In this document: one piece after another, positions 24,874 through 34,881 of the stretch
Layout of the letters: each line of letters opens with the position of its first letter
How positions within the stretch are numbered: position 1 is the first letter of the stretch
Assembly: GCA_002212985.1 (NCBI GenBank)
Contig: NBMY01000141.1
Location: 1 to 35,051 of the forward strand
Origin: Sphingobacteriales bacterium TSM_CSS
GTDB taxonomy: Bacteria > Bacteroidota > Bacteroidia > Chitinophagales > UBA2359
Length of the DNA stretch: 35,051 bases
Direction of reading: 5' to 3'
The notes under the pieces: model-generated
Seen by the model: the letters and a program-made list of their open reading frames with translations, nothing else
What the model was told of the DNA's origin: nothing
The model's database searches: none
Translations under genes and position numbers: made by a program

Positions 24874-25623
24874 TTATGGTTGCGCATCGAGTTTTTTACG
24901 CCGGAGTACAAAATTCTGTCCTAAATAAACCCTTCGCACCTGTTCATCTTGCGATAATTCTTCGGCTGTACCCGATTTGAGAAGGTTTCCTTCAAACAGG
25001 AGGTAGGCGCGGTCGGTAATGGATAGGGTTTCCTGCACGTTATGGTCGGTAATGAGTACGCCTATATTGCGGTATTTAAGTTTGGCCACAATATGTTGTA
25101 TATCTTCCACGGCAATGGGATCAACGCCGGCAAAGGGTTCGTCGAGGAGTATGAATTTGGGGTCAACGGCTAAGGCGCGTGCAATTTCGGTACGCCGGCG
25201 CTCGCCTCCCGAAAGCACGCTGCCCTTGCTTTTGCGCACATGGAGCAAGCCAAATTCTTCAAGCAGTTGTTCGAGTTTGTTTTTTTGCTCCGGTTTGGTA
25301 AGGCCGGTCATTTCCAGCACAGCTTTAATGTTGTCTTCCACGCTCAAATCTCTGAAAACGGAGGCTTCCTGTGGCAGGTAGCCAATGCCTAATCGGGCGC
25401 GCCTGTACATAGGGAGGTGGGTAATTTCTATATCATCGAGGAAAATGGTGCCGCTATCGGGTTGTATTAAGCCAACAATCATATAGAAATTGGTGGTTTT
25501 ACCGGCGCCGTTTGGGCCAAGCAATCCAACAATTTCGCCCTGTACCACGTTGAGCGAAACTTTGTTTACCACCATTCTTTTGCCGTATTGTTTGCTGAGG
25601 TTGTGAGAATGAAGTACCATCAT
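24874..25623 (-). CDS. lptB: LPS export ABC transporter ATP-binding protein LptB
   Basis: The cytosolic ATPase that powers lipopolysaccharide extraction from the inner membrane with LptF/LptG/LptC. The 249-residue product has Walker A (GPNGAGKTT), Q-loop region ([18 protein letters not shown], characteristic of LptB), signature ([15 protein letters not shown]), Walker B ([13 protein letters not shown]) and H-loop (ITDHNVQET). The open frame runs upstream into recJ; I chose the ATG at 25623 (a second ATG follows directly), which is 20 bp after the recJ stop and starts the normal N-terminus. The tight spacing to recJ supports one transcript. lptC, lptF and lptG are not in the window. Confidence 0.95.
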   Translation of the reverse strand: MMVLHSHNLSKQYGKRMVVNKVSLNVVQGEIVGLLGPNGAGKTTNFYMIVGLIQPDSGTIFLDDIEITHLPMYRRARLGIGYLPQEASVFRDLSVEDNIKAVLEMTGLTKPEQKNKLEQLLEEFGLLHVRKSKGSVLSGGERRRTEIARALAVDPKFILLDEPFAGVDPIAVEDIQHIVAKLKYRNIGVLITDHNVQETLSITDRAYLLFEGNLLKSGTAEELSQDEQVRRVYLGQNFVLRRKKLDAQP

Positions 25624-25643
25624 AGGCAGTTTGGGCAGGCAGG

Positions 25644-27377
25644 TTAAACGGTATCGGAAGTAATAACCGGTTGTTCGCTGTGCAGCAACACATCGCGCAC
25701 ATTTACTTGTATAGAGGTGTTGCCGTTGTATTTGTTTTCTTCCAGGGTAAAACACATATCAAAAGGTTCGCCGTTGGCAATAGGTTCAAGCAGGTGCCCC
25801 ATATTATAGGCAATGCCTTTTACCACGGGCGAGTTTTCCTGTTTAAGGTATAGTTTGAGATGGTTGTTGCCCACTACCGATGTCCATTTGGTAGAAGTAA
25901 CATCGGTACAAACAAAAACAGGGCGGGTATTTCCGGGTCCGAAGGGGGCAAACTGCTGCAAAATTTGGTAAAATTTAGCGGTTACATCTCTAAGCGGCAG
26001 TTCGGCATCAATCTGAATTTCCGGTATAAGCAGGTTATCGTCAATAGTATCGGCTACTACGGTTTCAAATCGGTCAATAAAAGCCACCAGATTTTCTTCT
26101 TTAAGGGTAAGTCCTGCTGCGTATTTGTGCCCGCCAAACTGGTCGAGCAGGTCGCTGCATTCTTTTATAGCATTGTAAATATCAAAGCCCGGAATGGAAC
26201 GTGCCGAGCCGGATACAATGTTGTTGGAGGCGGTAAGCACAATGGTAGGTCTGAAAAAGCGCTCAATAAGTCTGGAGGCTACAATGCCAATGACCCCTTT
26301 GTGCCAATCGGGTTTAAACAGTACAGTGGTTTTTTTATGAAAAAAAACAGGGTCGTTTTCTACCATTAGCAGGGCTTCTTCGGTAATGCCCATATCCACT
26401 ATTTTTCGTTCGGAGTTGCGCAGTTGCAGTTCGTTGGCATTTTTTTTGGCAATGGCCCCTTCCTGCGAAATAAGCAGGCGTACGGCTTGCCGGGCATCGT
26501 CCATGCGGCCGGCGGCGTTAATGCGCGGGGCAATAATATACACAATGTCTGAAATGCTTAACTCGCGGTTAATGGGGTTGAGTTCAATAAGCGAGCGCAG
26601 TCCGGGGCGGGGGTTTCGGTTGAGTTGTTTTAGCCCGTAGTATGCCAGCACGCGGTTTTCATCAACAATGGGCACAATATCGGCGGCAATGCTTACGGCT
26701 ACCAGATCTAAATATCGGGTAACCTTTTTAAAAGAAAGGTGTTTGGTTGCCGCCAATGCCTGCACCAATTTAAAGGCAATGCCGCAGCCGCTCAGTTCTT
26801 TAAAAGGGTAATCGCAATCGGCTCTTTTGGGGTCTAATACAGCGTAGGCCAGTGGCAGTTCTTCGCCTGGCCGGTGGTGGTCGCAAATAATAAAGTCTAT
26901 GCCCAAATCTAAGGCATACTGCACTTTATCGTTGGCTTTAATGCCGCAATCTACGGCAATAATCAGCGAAAATCCGCCTTCTTTAGCCCAGTTAATACCT
27001 TCGGTAGATATGCCGTAGCCTTCCTTATAGCGGTCGGGTACGTAATAATCTACGTAAAAGTACAGGTCTTTTATAAACCCGTACAACAAAGCAACAGCAG
27101 TTGTACCATCTACGTCATAATCGCCATAGACCAAAATTTTTTCCTTGTTTTGCATTGCCCGGTCAATTCGTTCAACCGCCTTGTCCATATCTTGCATAAG
27201 AAATGGGTCGTACAGGTGAGATTCGAGAGAGGGGCGGAAAAATTTTCTTGCATCTTCAAAGGTTTTTACTCCTCGTTGTACCAATAATTTGCAAAGGATG
27301 CGATTAATTCGTAGGGACTCATGAAGTTCGTCAACTGCTTGTTCATCGGTTTCAGTGAGAACCCAACGTTTATTCAT
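25644..27377 (-). CDS. recJ: Single-stranded-DNA-specific 5'-3' exonuclease RecJ
   Basis: A DNA repair and recombination nuclease of the DHH family. The 577-residue product has the N-terminal acidic metal motif D86-Y-D88-V-D90-G, the second motif around D143 (AVDCG), and the DHH motif at residues 166-168 ([11 protein letters not shown]). The DHHA1 segment includes [16 protein letters not shown] and [13 protein letters not shown], and an OB-fold region follows (about 455-560). Length is normal. The ATG at 27377 is the first gene of the leftward recJ-lptB-GH3 cluster. I found no clear TAnnTTTG element before it. Intact, no defects seen. Confidence 0.96.
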   Translation of the reverse strand: MNKRWVLTETDEQAVDELHESLRINRILCKLLVQRGVKTFEDARKFFRPSLESHLYDPFLMQDMDKAVERIDRAMQNKEKILVYGDYDVDGTTAVALLYGFIKDLYFYVDYYVPDRYKEGYGISTEGINWAKEGGFSLIIAVDCGIKANDKVQYALDLGIDFIICDHHRPGEELPLAYAVLDPKRADCDYPFKELSGCGIAFKLVQALAATKHLSFKKVTRYLDLVAVSIAADIVPIVDENRVLAYYGLKQLNRNPRPGLRSLIELNPINRELSISDIVYIIAPRINAAGRMDDARQAVRLLISQEGAIAKKNANELQLRNSERKIVDMGITEEALLMVENDPVFFHKKTTVLFKPDWHKGVIGIVASRLIERFFRPTIVLTASNNIVSGSARSIPGFDIYNAIKECSDLLDQFGGHKYAAGLTLKEENLVAFIDRFETVVADTIDDNLLIPEIQIDAELPLRDVTAKFYQILQQFAPFGPGNTRPVFVCTDVTSTKWTSVVGNNHLKLYLKQENSPVVKGIAYNMGHLLEPIANGEPFDMCFTLEENKYNGNTSIQVNVRDVLLHSEQPVITSDTV

Positions 27378-27897
27378 TAGTTTTCGTTTTTTTCAATCGG
27401 CAAAGCGCCTTCAGAACCGGTAGCATTGGTTTTTTACCGTTCTGCATTTGTGCCTCCCGCCTGCTTCATATACCAACTGCACGGGTTCGCGGGGGCAACA
27501 ATGCGCTTAAAAGTTTGGACAAAACGCCTGTCCGGTTTTGCAAAATGTCATAAAAACCGCAATTTTGCGGTGTAATTGCCATACCGGGGCGGCATTTTTG
27601 CCATTTTTACCTGCCTGTATGCCATTATTGCAGACAAAAAAGGCGGGCATAATTTTTGAGTTTACAAGGGGTTTTTAACTTTGATTATAATAACGCACAA
27701 AAGGGGTAAAGCGTTTAAAACAGAAAGAATAAAAAAACAAATTGCCCCGGTTTGTCTGCCTTGTACCACTTTAAGCCGTATTTACTGTGCTAATTGCCGT
27801 TCATTTTGAACGCGGGGTAAGCAAAATAAGTTATACCTTTGCAATTGTTTATGTCCGGTTCGGGCATTATTGACTTTTTTATTTAAATAACAAACAC
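27378..27897. other. Divergent intergenic region between recJ and secA
   Basis: 520 bp without a credible gene. It holds the probable secA promoter at the right end, another promoter-like pair (TTTG 27655-27658, TAACTTTG 27676-27683), and a small hairpin CCGCAA-TT-TTGCGG near 27560 that has no T tract. Confidence 0.55.
27805..27841 (+). promoter_or_regulatory. Probable promoter of the secA-deoC-SPOR operon
   Basis: TACCTTTG at 27834-27841 matches TAnnTTTG. TTTG at 27805-27808 could be the -33 element, with a rather long 25-nt gap. The ATG of secA is 56 nt past the -7 element. Confidence 0.5.
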
Positions 27898-30800
27898 ATG
27901 TCGGGTTTTTTTGGAAAAATTCTGGAGTCTATTTTCGGGAGCAAGTACGAGAAAGACGTTAAAAGCATAAAACCATTGGTTGCATTAACCAATGAGGAAT
28001 TCAGCAAACTGGCATCGCTCAGCAATGACGAACTTAGGGCAAAAACCCCTGAATTTAAAGCGCACATTGCAGCATACCTTGAAGAAACAGATGCCGAAAT
28101 TGCCTCTTTGGAAGAAGCGGCAAACAACGACCCCGATATGGATGCGGGCGAAAAGGAAGACCTTTATAGCCAGATTGACAAAATGAAAAAAGCACGCGAC
28201 CGTCAGTTGGAGGAGGTGCTTACCCAAATTTTACCCCAGGCCTTTGCCGTAGTAAAGGAAACAGCCCGCCGGTTTAGCCAAAATGAAACCCTTACTGCCA
28301 CCGCCACCCAGCTTGACCGCGACCTGTCTGTTACCGCCGATTACCTGACCATTGAGGACGATAAAGCCATTTACAAAAATGAGTGGACTGCTGCCGGCGG
28401 ACATATAAAATGGAACATGGTGCATTTTGACGTGCAACTAATTGGCGGTATTGTGCTGCACCAAGGTAAAATTGCCGAAATGGCCACCGGCGAAGGTAAA
28501 ACCTTAGTAGCCACCCTGCCCGCCTACCTCAACGCACTGGCAGGGCAAGGCGTACACATTGTAACCGTAAACGACTATCTGGCCAAACGCGACTCGGAGT
28601 GGAACCAGCCCATTTTTAACTTTTTGGGCATTACCGTTGATTGTATTGACAAACACCGTCCCAACACACGCGAGCGCCGCAAAGCCTACAATGCCGATAT
28701 TACTTACGGAACCAATAACGAATTTGGCTTTGACTACCTGCGCGACAACATGGTGCGCTCGCCCGAAGAATTGGTGCAGCGAAAACTGCATTTTGCCATG
28801 GTAGATGAGGTTGACTCGGTACTGATTGACGATGCCCGAACACCGCTCATTATTTCGGGCCCGGTAGAACGGGGCGACGAACAAGAGTACGAAACCCTGA
28901 AACCCCGCATTGAACGGCTGGTAAACGCACAGCGCGAACTTACCCGAAAACTGCTGGTAAACGCCAAAGACCTGATAGAAAAAGGCAAAACCGATGAAAA
29001 AGCCGGCGGACTGGCATTGCTGAGGGCTCACCGCGGCCTGCCCAAAAACAAACCCCTTATTAAGTTTTTGAGCGAGCCGGGAATGAAAAACATTTTGCTG
29101 ACCACCGAAAACTTTTACCTGCAGGAACAGGCAAAAAGAATGCCCGAAGTGGACCAGGAACTCTACTTTGTTATTGAAGAAAAAAACAATCAGGTAACCC
29201 TTACCGAAAAAGGCGTAGAACTGATTACCAATACCGGCGAAGAAGCCGACCTCTTTATTATACCCGATATTGGCGCCAAAATTGCCGAAATTGAAGCATC
29301 GGATAAAACAACCGAGCAAAAACAAAAAGCCAAAGACCTGCTGCTGCAGGAATTTGCCGTCAAATCAGACCGCCTCCACTCGGTTCATCAGTTGCTTAAA
29401 GCATACACCCTCTTTGAAAAAGACGTGGAGTATATAGTGCTGGAAGGAAAAGTAAAAATTGTTGATGAGCAAACCGGCCGTATTATGGAAGGCCGGCGCT
29501 ACTCAGACGGCTTGCACCAGGCCATTGAAGCCAAAGAAAGTGTAAAAGTGGAAGACGCCACCCAAACCTACGCCACCGTAACACTGCAGAATTTCTTTCG
29601 CATGTACCACAAACTGGCAGGCATGACCGGTACGGCAGAAACCGAAGCCGGCGAGTTTTGGGAAATTTACAAGTTAGATGTGGTGGTAATTCCTACCAAT
29701 AAACCCATTGCCCGCAAAGACGAGGAAGACCTGGTGTACCGTACCGCCCGCGAAAAATTTAACGCCGTAATTGACGAAATTGTACGGCTGCGCGAGGCAG
29801 GCCGCCCCGTGTTGGTTGGTACTACCTCCGTAGAAGTATCGGAACTGCTAAGCCGTATGCTGCAAATGCGCAAAATACCCCATAACGTACTAAACGCCAA
29901 GCAGCACGCCCGCGAAGCCGAAATTGTAGCCCAGGCTGGTATTGCCGGCGCAGTTACCATTGCCACCAACATGGCCGGCCGTGGTACCGATATTAAACTG
30001 GGACCCGGTGTTAAAGATGCCGGAGGATTGGCCATTATAGGCACCGAACGCCACGACTCCCGCCGCGTTGACCGGCAGTTGCGCGGACGCTCGGGCAGGC
30101 AAGGCGATCCGGGCACCACCCAGTTTTATGTATCACTCGAAGATAACCTCATGCGCCTTTTTGGCTCAGACCGTATTGCCTCTATTATGGACCGCGTAGG
30201 CTACAAAGAAGGTGAGGTTATTCAACACAGCATGATTACCAAGTCTATAGAACGGGCGCAAAAAAAAGTAGAAGAAAACAACTTCGGTATCAGGAAAAGA
30301 CTGCTCGACTATGACGAGGTTATGAACGTGCAGCGAAACGCCATTTACGGAAAACGCCGCCACGCCCTCTTTGGCGAGCGCCTGTCTTTAGATATTGCCA
30401 ACTCTTTTGCCGATTTGTGCGACGAAACCGTAGCACAATACCACGAAAGCCACGACTACCAAAACTTTAAGTACAATGTACGCCGTACTTTTGCCGTAGA
30501 TACCAATATTTCGGAAACCGAATTTAATACGCTTAAAACCGAGTTGCTCTCCGACATGCTTTATCAGGAGGTAACCCATGCCTATAAACGCAAAACCACC
30601 GCTATTGCCGATGAGGCGTACCCTGTGCTTAGCAACCTTTACCATCAGCGCGGCGAACAGGTAGAGCGCGTTTACGTGCCTTTCTCCGACGGTTCAAAAC
30701 AACTGAACGTTATTGTGCCGCTTAAACAGGCCGTTGACAGCAAAGGTAAATTGCTGGTTACCGAATTTGAAAAATCGGTATCGCTGGGCTTTATTGATGA

Positions 30801-31251
30801 GGCATGGATGACACATCTTCGCCAAATGGACGACCTCAAAAACTCGGTACAAACGGCCGTTTATGAACAAAAAGACCCGCTGCTCATTTTTAAACAAGAG
30901 GCTTACGGTTTGTTTAGAGATATGGTGTCTGAAGTAAATATTAAAATTACCGATTTCCTCTTTCAGGCAACCATACCGGTAGAAAAATCGGAAGATGTAC
31001 GCGAAGCCCGCACCACCCGTACCACCGATACCAGCAAACTCAAAACCTCCAGAACCGATACCGGCGCTTCGGGCATAGCCAATAACCAAGCCCCGCCGGC
31101 CCCGCAACAGCAAACCAATGCAGAACCCCAAAAACCGCAAACCTTTAAGCGCACACTGCCCAAAATAGGACCCAACGACCCATGCCCCTGCGGCAGCGGA
31201 CTTAAATACAAAAAATGCCATGGCAAACCCGGCAGCGAAAAAATTTTCTAA
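27898..31251 (+). CDS. secA: Preprotein translocase motor ATPase SecA
   Basis: Drives Sec-dependent export with SecYEG. The 1117-residue product has the N-terminal nucleotide-binding domain with Walker A ([17 protein letters not shown], around residue 195) and a [20 protein letters not shown] stretch near 300. The HWD region has [16 protein letters not shown], and the second nucleotide-binding half has [15 protein letters not shown] and [15 protein letters not shown]. The C-terminal zinc finger reads [15 protein letters not shown]. It is longer than E. coli SecA (901), mainly by an N-terminal insert near residues 60-105 and inserts around 350-400, as usual in Bacteroidota. An 18-bp gap to deoC suggests one transcript. 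This machinery exports the many signal-peptide proteins of this window. Confidence 0.97.
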   Translation: MSGFFGKILESIFGSKYEKDVKSIKPLVALTNEEFSKLASLSNDELRAKTPEFKAHIAAYLEETDAEIASLEEAANNDPDMDAGEKEDLYSQIDKMKKARDRQLEEVLTQILPQAFAVVKETARRFSQNETLTATATQLDRDLSVTADYLTIEDDKAIYKNEWTAAGGHIKWNMVHFDVQLIGGIVLHQGKIAEMATGEGKTLVATLPAYLNALAGQGVHIVTVNDYLAKRDSEWNQPIFNFLGITVDCIDKHRPNTRERRKAYNADITYGTNNEFGFDYLRDNMVRSPEELVQRKLHFAMVDEVDSVLIDDARTPLIISGPVERGDEQEYETLKPRIERLVNAQRELTRKLLVNAKDLIEKGKTDEKAGGLALLRAHRGLPKNKPLIKFLSEPGMKNILLTTENFYLQEQAKRMPEVDQELYFVIEEKNNQVTLTEKGVELITNTGEEADLFIIPDIGAKIAEIEASDKTTEQKQKAKDLLLQEFAVKSDRLHSVHQLLKAYTLFEKDVEYIVLEGKVKIVDEQTGRIMEGRRYSDGLHQAIEAKESVKVEDATQTYATVTLQNFFRMYHKLAGMTGTAETEAGEFWEIYKLDVVVIPTNKPIARKDEEDLVYRTAREKFNAVIDEIVRLREAGRPVLVGTTSVEVSELLSRMLQMRKIPHNVLNAKQHAREAEIVAQAGIAGAVTIATNMAGRGTDIKLGPGVKDAGGLAIIGTERHDSRRVDRQLRGRSGRQGDPGTTQFYVSLEDNLMRLFGSDRIASIMDRVGYKEGEVIQHSMITKSIERAQKKVEENNFGIRKRLLDYDEVMNVQRNAIYGKRRHALFGERLSLDIANSFADLCDETVAQYHESHDYQNFKYNVRRTFAVDTNISETEFNTLKTELLSDMLYQEVTHAYKRKTTAIADEAYPVLSNLYHQRGEQVERVYVPFSDGSKQLNVIVPLKQAVDSKGKLLVTEFEKSVSLGFIDEAWMTHLRQMDDLKNSVQTAVYEQKDPLLIFKQEAYGLFRDMVSEVNIKITDFLFQATIPVEKSEDVREARTTRTTDTSKLKTSRTDTGASGIANNQAPPAPQQQTNAEPQKPQTFKRTLPKIGPNDPCPCGSGLKYKKCHGKPGSEKIF

Positions 31252-31269
31252 CCCAACCGCATTGCCCCT

Positions 31270-31941
31270 ATGCAGCCCGTTCATTTTGATGCCGGCCTGG
31301 CAGCCCTTATTGACCATACCCTGCTGAAACCCGATGCCACCGCCCAACATATAGAGCAGTTGTGCAACGAAGCAGCGCTTTACCATTTTGCCGCCGTTTG
31401 TGTGCCGCCTGTATTTGTAAAGCAGGCCGCAGCAGCGCTGGCCGGAACGGGAGTAAAAGTTGCAACGGTCATAGGGTTCCCTCTGGGATATAACCACACC
31501 GGTATTAAACTAACCGAAATTGACTTGGCCGCCGCCCACGGCGCCACCGAAATGGATATGGTAATAAATGTGGGTGCCGTAAAAAATACCAACTGGCATT
31601 ACCTTCAAACCGAAATTGCCGCGGCAAGTCAAATAACGCATCAAACAGCCGGCGCATTGCTGAAAGTTATTATTGAAACCGCACTGCTAACCCTACCCGA
31701 AATTGAACAGGTTTGCCATATTTGCGCCACCGCCGGAGCCGATTTTGTGAAAACCTCTACCGGTTTCAGCGGCGGCGGAGCCACGGTAAACGCCGTAGAA
31801 CTCATGCGCAAAACCCTGCCGCCACAGGTTAAAATTAAAGCATCCGGCGGCATACGCACGCGGCAGGAAGCTTTAGATATGGTAAAGGCCGGCGCCAACA
31901 GGCTGGGCTGTTCGGCAAGCGTTAAAATTGTTGCCCTATGA
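31270..31941 (+). CDS. deoC: Deoxyribose-phosphate aldolase
   Basis: Cleaves 2-deoxyribose-5-phosphate to glyceraldehyde-3-phosphate and acetaldehyde in deoxynucleoside catabolism; cytosolic TIM barrel. The 223-residue product has the Schiff-base lysine K161 in ADFVKTSTGF, the second active-site lysine K190 in VKIKASGGI, the aspartate in EMDMVINVG and the opening IDHTLLKPDAT. Length is normal for the short class. It begins 18 bp after secA and its stop codon overlaps the next start (ATGA), so it is translated within the secA operon. There is no obvious functional link to secA. Confidence 0.95.
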   Translation: MQPVHFDAGLAALIDHTLLKPDATAQHIEQLCNEAALYHFAAVCVPPVFVKQAAAALAGTGVKVATVIGFPLGYNHTGIKLTEIDLAAAHGATEMDMVINVGAVKNTNWHYLQTEIAAASQITHQTAGALLKVIIETALLTLPEIEQVCHICATAGADFVKTSTGFSGGGATVNAVELMRKTLPPQVKIKASGGIRTRQEALDMVKAGANRLGCSASVKIVAL

Positions 31942-32330
31942 GAAAAATGTACTTTGCCATGTGTCTGTGTCTGTGTACCATAGTGTACGCTGCCGCACAA
32001 ACCGGACAAATAACAATTGTTCCCAACCCACAGGTAACCCTGCTGATAGAAGTACATAAAAATGCCAACGCCCAAAAACTGAGCCTGCCCGGTTTCAGGG
32101 TGCAAATTATACAAGACGGCAGCCGCGAAGAAATTCGCAAACAAAAATCCGTTTTATTGCAAAAGTTTCCGGGTGTGCGGGTTTATGAAGTGTATGAACA
32201 ACCCTTTTTTAAACTTCGGGCGGGCGATTTTACCAACCGTTTTGAAGCCTATAAATTGCTTAGCGATCTGAAAAGCGTCTTCCCGCTTTCTTTTATTGTA
32301 CCCGATAAAATTAACCCCGCCGAACTTTAG
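31938..32330 (+). CDS. Small exported SPOR-domain protein
   Basis: The 130-residue protein has a signal peptide (about residues 1-20, ending AAAQ), followed by one SPOR-like fold: GFRVQIIQDGSREEIRKQKSVLLQKFPGVRVYEVYEQPFFKLRAGDFTNRFEAYKLL, with the typical beta-alpha-beta spacing and the ending FPLSFIVPD. SPOR domains bind glycan strands lacking stem peptides, often at the division septum. This is a minimal exported form common in Bacteroidota. Its ATG overlaps the deoC stop by 4 bp (ATGA), indicating translational coupling. The following 11-bp hairpin ends the operon. SPOR assignment by eye is good, function inferred. Confidence 0.8.
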   Translation: MRKMYFAMCLCLCTIVYAAAQTGQITIVPNPQVTLLIEVHKNANAQKLSLPGFRVQIIQDGSREEIRKQKSVLLQKFPGVRVYEVYEQPFFKLRAGDFTNRFEAYKLLSDLKSVFPLSFIVPDKINPAEL

Positions 32331-32338
32331 AATTTCCT

Positions 32339-32373
32339 TGATTGCTGCCTGCCCCGACAACCGGCAGCAATCA
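32339..32373 (+). terminator. Hairpin terminator of the secA-deoC-SPOR operon
   Basis: Perfect 11-bp stem TGATTGCTGCC with GGCAGCAATCA (32339-32349 and 32363-32373), 13-nt loop, 8 bp after the stop at 32330. The T tract is weak (ATTTG), so efficiency is uncertain. Confidence 0.6.
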
Positions 32374-32500
32374 TTTGTGCGGTAAACCAAAAATCGCCAA
32401 ACAAAACATCTTGCCTTGTTTATGGTTATACCTATGCAAATTGTGCGCATGGTGTGCCTTTTTTATTTTGGGGGTTCTATAACCGCTTAATTTTAAAATC

Positions 32501-32533
32501 TTGCTTTATTATATAATGGCATCACTATCTTTG
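32501..32533 (+). promoter_or_regulatory. Bacteroidota-type promoter of the TetR-type gene
   Basis: TATCTTTG at 32526-32533 matches TAnnTTTG, and TTG at 32501-32503 provides a -33 element with the same 22-nt gap seen in the serS promoter. The ATG at 32578 is 44 nt downstream. The TetR protein could regulate this promoter itself, which is usual for the family, but I see no clear palindrome overlapping it. Confidence 0.6.
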
Positions 32534-32577
32534 CATGTTCAATCAGGTTACACACAAAACGCTTCAATTTATTGCCT

Positions 32578-33270
32578 ATGGCGGTAGTTTTAAAAATGCA
32601 GATTAACCCCAACCTGTATCTGCGAGACCCCGCAGAAACCAAACTCGGGCGCAACATTATTGACCACAGCATACGCCTCATTGATGAAATTGGCTTTGAA
32701 GAATTTACCTTCAAAAAACTGGCTGCGGTTATTCAATCAACAGAGGCATCGGTGTACCGCTATTTCGAAAACAAGCATAAACTGCTTGTTTATATTGTAT
32801 CCTGGTATTGGGAGTGGGTGAAATACAAAATCGATGTTCAAACCCTTAACCTCCACAACCCCCAGGATAAACTTAGGGTGGTTATTAATGTGCTCATCGA
32901 ATCATCGGTAGAAGACCCCGCCACACCTTATATTAATGAAACCCTGCTGCACCGCATTGTTGTTTCAGAAGCAACAAAAACCTACCATATTAAACAGGTT
33001 GATGCCGAAAACAAAGAAGGCTTTTTCCTTCCCTATAAGTCATTGTGCAACAAAATTGCCCGAATTATTTCCGAAATCAGACCGGGGTTTCCCTATCCGC
33101 ACGCATTGGCCAGCAATCTGGTAGAAATGGCCAACCACCATATTTACTTTGCCCGCCACCTGCCCAGCCTTACAGATGTGCGCGTTTCTGATACCGATTA
33201 CAGTCAGGTGCAAAACCTGCTTACCTTTTTCTCTTTCGGATTGCTCCAGCATCAGCAACCCGGTTCATAA
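32578..33270 (+). CDS. TetR-type transcriptional regulator
   Basis: The 230-residue protein has an N-terminal TetR helix-turn-helix: residues ~20-65 run from GRNIIDHSIRLIDEIGFEEFTFKKLAAV to SVYRYFENKHKLLVYIV, matching the classic TxxxIAxxxGxxxxxxYxxFxxKxxLL layout. A longer all-helical ligand-binding and dimerisation domain follows. The frame begins at a TTG (32572), but the ATG at 32578 is the better start; a second ATG at 32596 is also possible. The ligand is unknown. Downstream genes (DUF4349 lipoprotein, B12 subunit) run in the same direction after 139 bp, so they are possible targets. No biosynthetic or efflux cluster is next to it. Confidence 0.85.
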   Translation: MAVVLKMQINPNLYLRDPAETKLGRNIIDHSIRLIDEIGFEEFTFKKLAAVIQSTEASVYRYFENKHKLLVYIVSWYWEWVKYKIDVQTLNLHNPQDKLRVVINVLIESSVEDPATPYINETLLHRIVVSEATKTYHIKQVDAENKEGFFLPYKSLCNKIARIISEIRPGFPYPHALASNLVEMANHHIYFARHLPSLTDVRVSDTDYSQVQNLLTFFSFGLLQHQQPGS

Positions 33271-33409
33271 AGTTTTTTCTGCTTCCGTGCTATGTATTTT
33301 AGCATAAAATACGTATTTTACAGCCGCTTTAGCGGGCCAAAACCGGCTGCACTTAAGCCCGCCATACCCCCAAGGCGCCTGCTTTAAAAACACCAAACCT
33401 ACTTGCCTT

Positions 33410-34360
33410 ATGAAAAAAACCTTTTGCCTGCAGCCAATGTCTGTTTTGGCATTCCTGTTTTTTTTACATGCCGTTGTCAGCGGTTGTGCCGGCCGCGAAG
33501 CATCTTATAAAAATTACGACGCCGCAACCCCCGCCACCACTTACCGATCTGAGGGCGATGAAGCCACCGGCCAGGCAGCGCCCGAAAGCAGCAGCGCCGA
33601 TGGAAGCGGAGTAACACTCAACCTGTCGGGCGGCACACAACCTGTTGCACTTACCGCTTCCAAAATTATAAAAAACGCCAGCATTAAAATGCAGGTAGAA
33701 AAATATGCTCCCGGCCTTAACCAAGTAAAGCAAATAGTAAACCGGCAGGGAGGAGTCATAAGCGCCGAAAACGAGTACAACAGCCCCTACCGCTTAGAAA
33801 ACAATATGGTAATAAGAATACCCGCACAACGCTTTGATACCTTGGTTACCGAACTGCTTGCCATTGCCATTTATGTAGAAAACAAACAAATAACCTCCGA
33901 AGATGTAACCGAACAATATGTGGATATTGAAGCGCGCATGAATGCCAAAAAACAGGTAGAAGCCCGCTACCTCGACATACTGAAAAAAGCCGGCAAAATA
34001 GACGAAATCCTGTCGGTTGAACGGCAGTTGGGCATCATAAGAGAAGAAATTGACGCCGCACAGGGCAAACTCAAATATTTTGACAGCCGGGTACAGTACA
34101 GCACCATTAACCTCAACCTCTACCAACAACTCGACTATACCGCACCCTCGCCCGACCGCCGCTTTACCGGACGTATTAAAGAAGCATTTTTGGCCGGATG
34201 GAGAGGTTTGCTGGAATTTTTGGTAGGATTGGTTAATATTTGGCCCTTCCTCTTAATACTTGTGGCTTCACTTTGGGCAATTGCCCGATGGCGCAAAAAC
34301 AAACGCAATGCCAAAAAACAAATGCCCGTTATACCCCCAAACCCGGAAGGCAACCCTTAA
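33410..34360 (+). CDS. DUF4349 lipoprotein with C-terminal membrane helix
   Basis: The 316-residue protein has a lipoprotein signal ending in V-S-G-C26, so the mature N-terminal cysteine is probably lipidated. Residues ~27-80 are a low-complexity Ala/Ser/Gly/Thr linker. The DUF4349 domain follows (about 83-290): KIIKNASIKMQVEKY, VNRQGGVIS, the IRIPAQRFD strand-turn, then a coiled-coil hairpin (about 160-222, QYVDIEARMNAKKQVEARYLDIL to LSVERQLGIIREEID). A transmembrane helix (about 267-292) is followed by a basic tail. The protein is therefore probably anchored at both ends, with the domain in the periplasm. DUF4349 proteins have no established function. The start is the ATG at 33410. The next gene starts 35 bp after it, probably in the same operon. 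Confidence 0.85.
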   Translation: MKKTFCLQPMSVLAFLFFLHAVVSGCAGREASYKNYDAATPATTYRSEGDEATGQAAPESSSADGSGVTLNLSGGTQPVALTASKIIKNASIKMQVEKYAPGLNQVKQIVNRQGGVISAENEYNSPYRLENNMVIRIPAQRFDTLVTELLAIAIYVENKQITSEDVTEQYVDIEARMNAKKQVEARYLDILKKAGKIDEILSVERQLGIIREEIDAAQGKLKYFDSRVQYSTINLNLYQQLDYTAPSPDRRFTGRIKEAFLAGWRGLLEFLVGLVNIWPFLLILVASLWAIARWRKNKRNAKKQMPVIPPNPEGNP

Positions 34361-34395
34361 ATGTACCATAAAACCAAAAGAAATATACCGCTTTT

Positions 34396-34833
34396 ATGAC
34401 AAACACCCCCCGAATTAACCGCCCCATTAGAGTACTCATTGCCAAAGTTGGCCTTGACGGGCACGACCGGGGCGCCAAAGTTATCAGTTCGGCACTGCGC
34501 GATGCCGGTATGGAGGTAATTTATACCGGCCTGCGGCAAACCCCGCAAATGGTGGTAAATGCCGCCCTGCAGGAAGATGTAGATGCCATTGGCGTAAGCA
34601 TTCTTTCGGGAGCGCATATGACCGTTTTTCCCAAAATTATTGCCCTCATGAAAGAAAACCAAATGACCGATGTGCTGCTTACCGGCGGCGGCATTATACC
34701 CGATGAAGAACGCGAAATACTAAGGGAATTGGGCGTTGGCGAACTTTTTCCGCCCGGAGCCGAAACCGCCGAAATAGTAAATTATATTACCCAATGGGTG
34801 AAAGAACACCGCAATTTTACCTTCTCCGTTTAA
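34396..34833 (+). CDS. Stand-alone cobalamin-binding subunit (methylmalonyl-CoA mutase C-terminal type)
   Basis: The 145-residue protein is a single B12-binding Rossmann domain of the methylmalonyl-CoA mutase type. It has the DxHxxG motif at D21-G-H23-D-R-G26, where H23 is the lower axial cobalt ligand, then SILSGAH and the GGGIIPDEE loop near residue 97. It carries no catalytic TIM barrel. Such separate small subunits pair with a large mutase subunit (methylmalonyl-CoA or isobutyryl-CoA mutase type) encoded elsewhere, or serve related mutases. The start is the ATG at 34396, 35 bp after the DUF4349 gene. Together with the acyl-CoA carboxylase subunit at 3256-4854, it would fit propionate or branched-chain metabolism, but they are about 30 kb apart. 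Confidence 0.9.
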   Translation: MTNTPRINRPIRVLIAKVGLDGHDRGAKVISSALRDAGMEVIYTGLRQTPQMVVNAALQEDVDAIGVSILSGAHMTVFPKIIALMKENQMTDVLLTGGGIIPDEEREILRELGVGELFPPGAETAEIVNYITQWVKEHRNFTFSV

Positions 34834-34873
34834 TAAATAACCGGTGCTATACCCCAAAAACCAACCGGCCAAA

Positions 34874-34881
34874 TACCTTTG
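34874..34881 (+). promoter_or_regulatory. Possible -7 element in the right intergenic region
   Basis: TACCTTTG matches TAnnTTTG, but no -33 element is visible at normal spacing. It would give a long leader of about 150 nt for the gene at the right edge. Confidence 0.3.

Noticed and set aside
27550..27575. CCGCAA-TT-TTGCGG hairpin as terminator or riboswitch between recJ and secA
   Set aside because: Only 6 bp, no T tract, and no gene ends there (both neighbours point away).
28504..29325. 273-codon minus-strand open frame inside secA
   Set aside because: Antisense to intact secA, no motifs, same low-complexity Phe/Gly/Lys signature as the other shadow frames.
30694..31497. 267-codon minus-strand open frame across the secA-deoC junction
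   Set aside because: Antisense to two recognised genes and lacks recognisable motifs.
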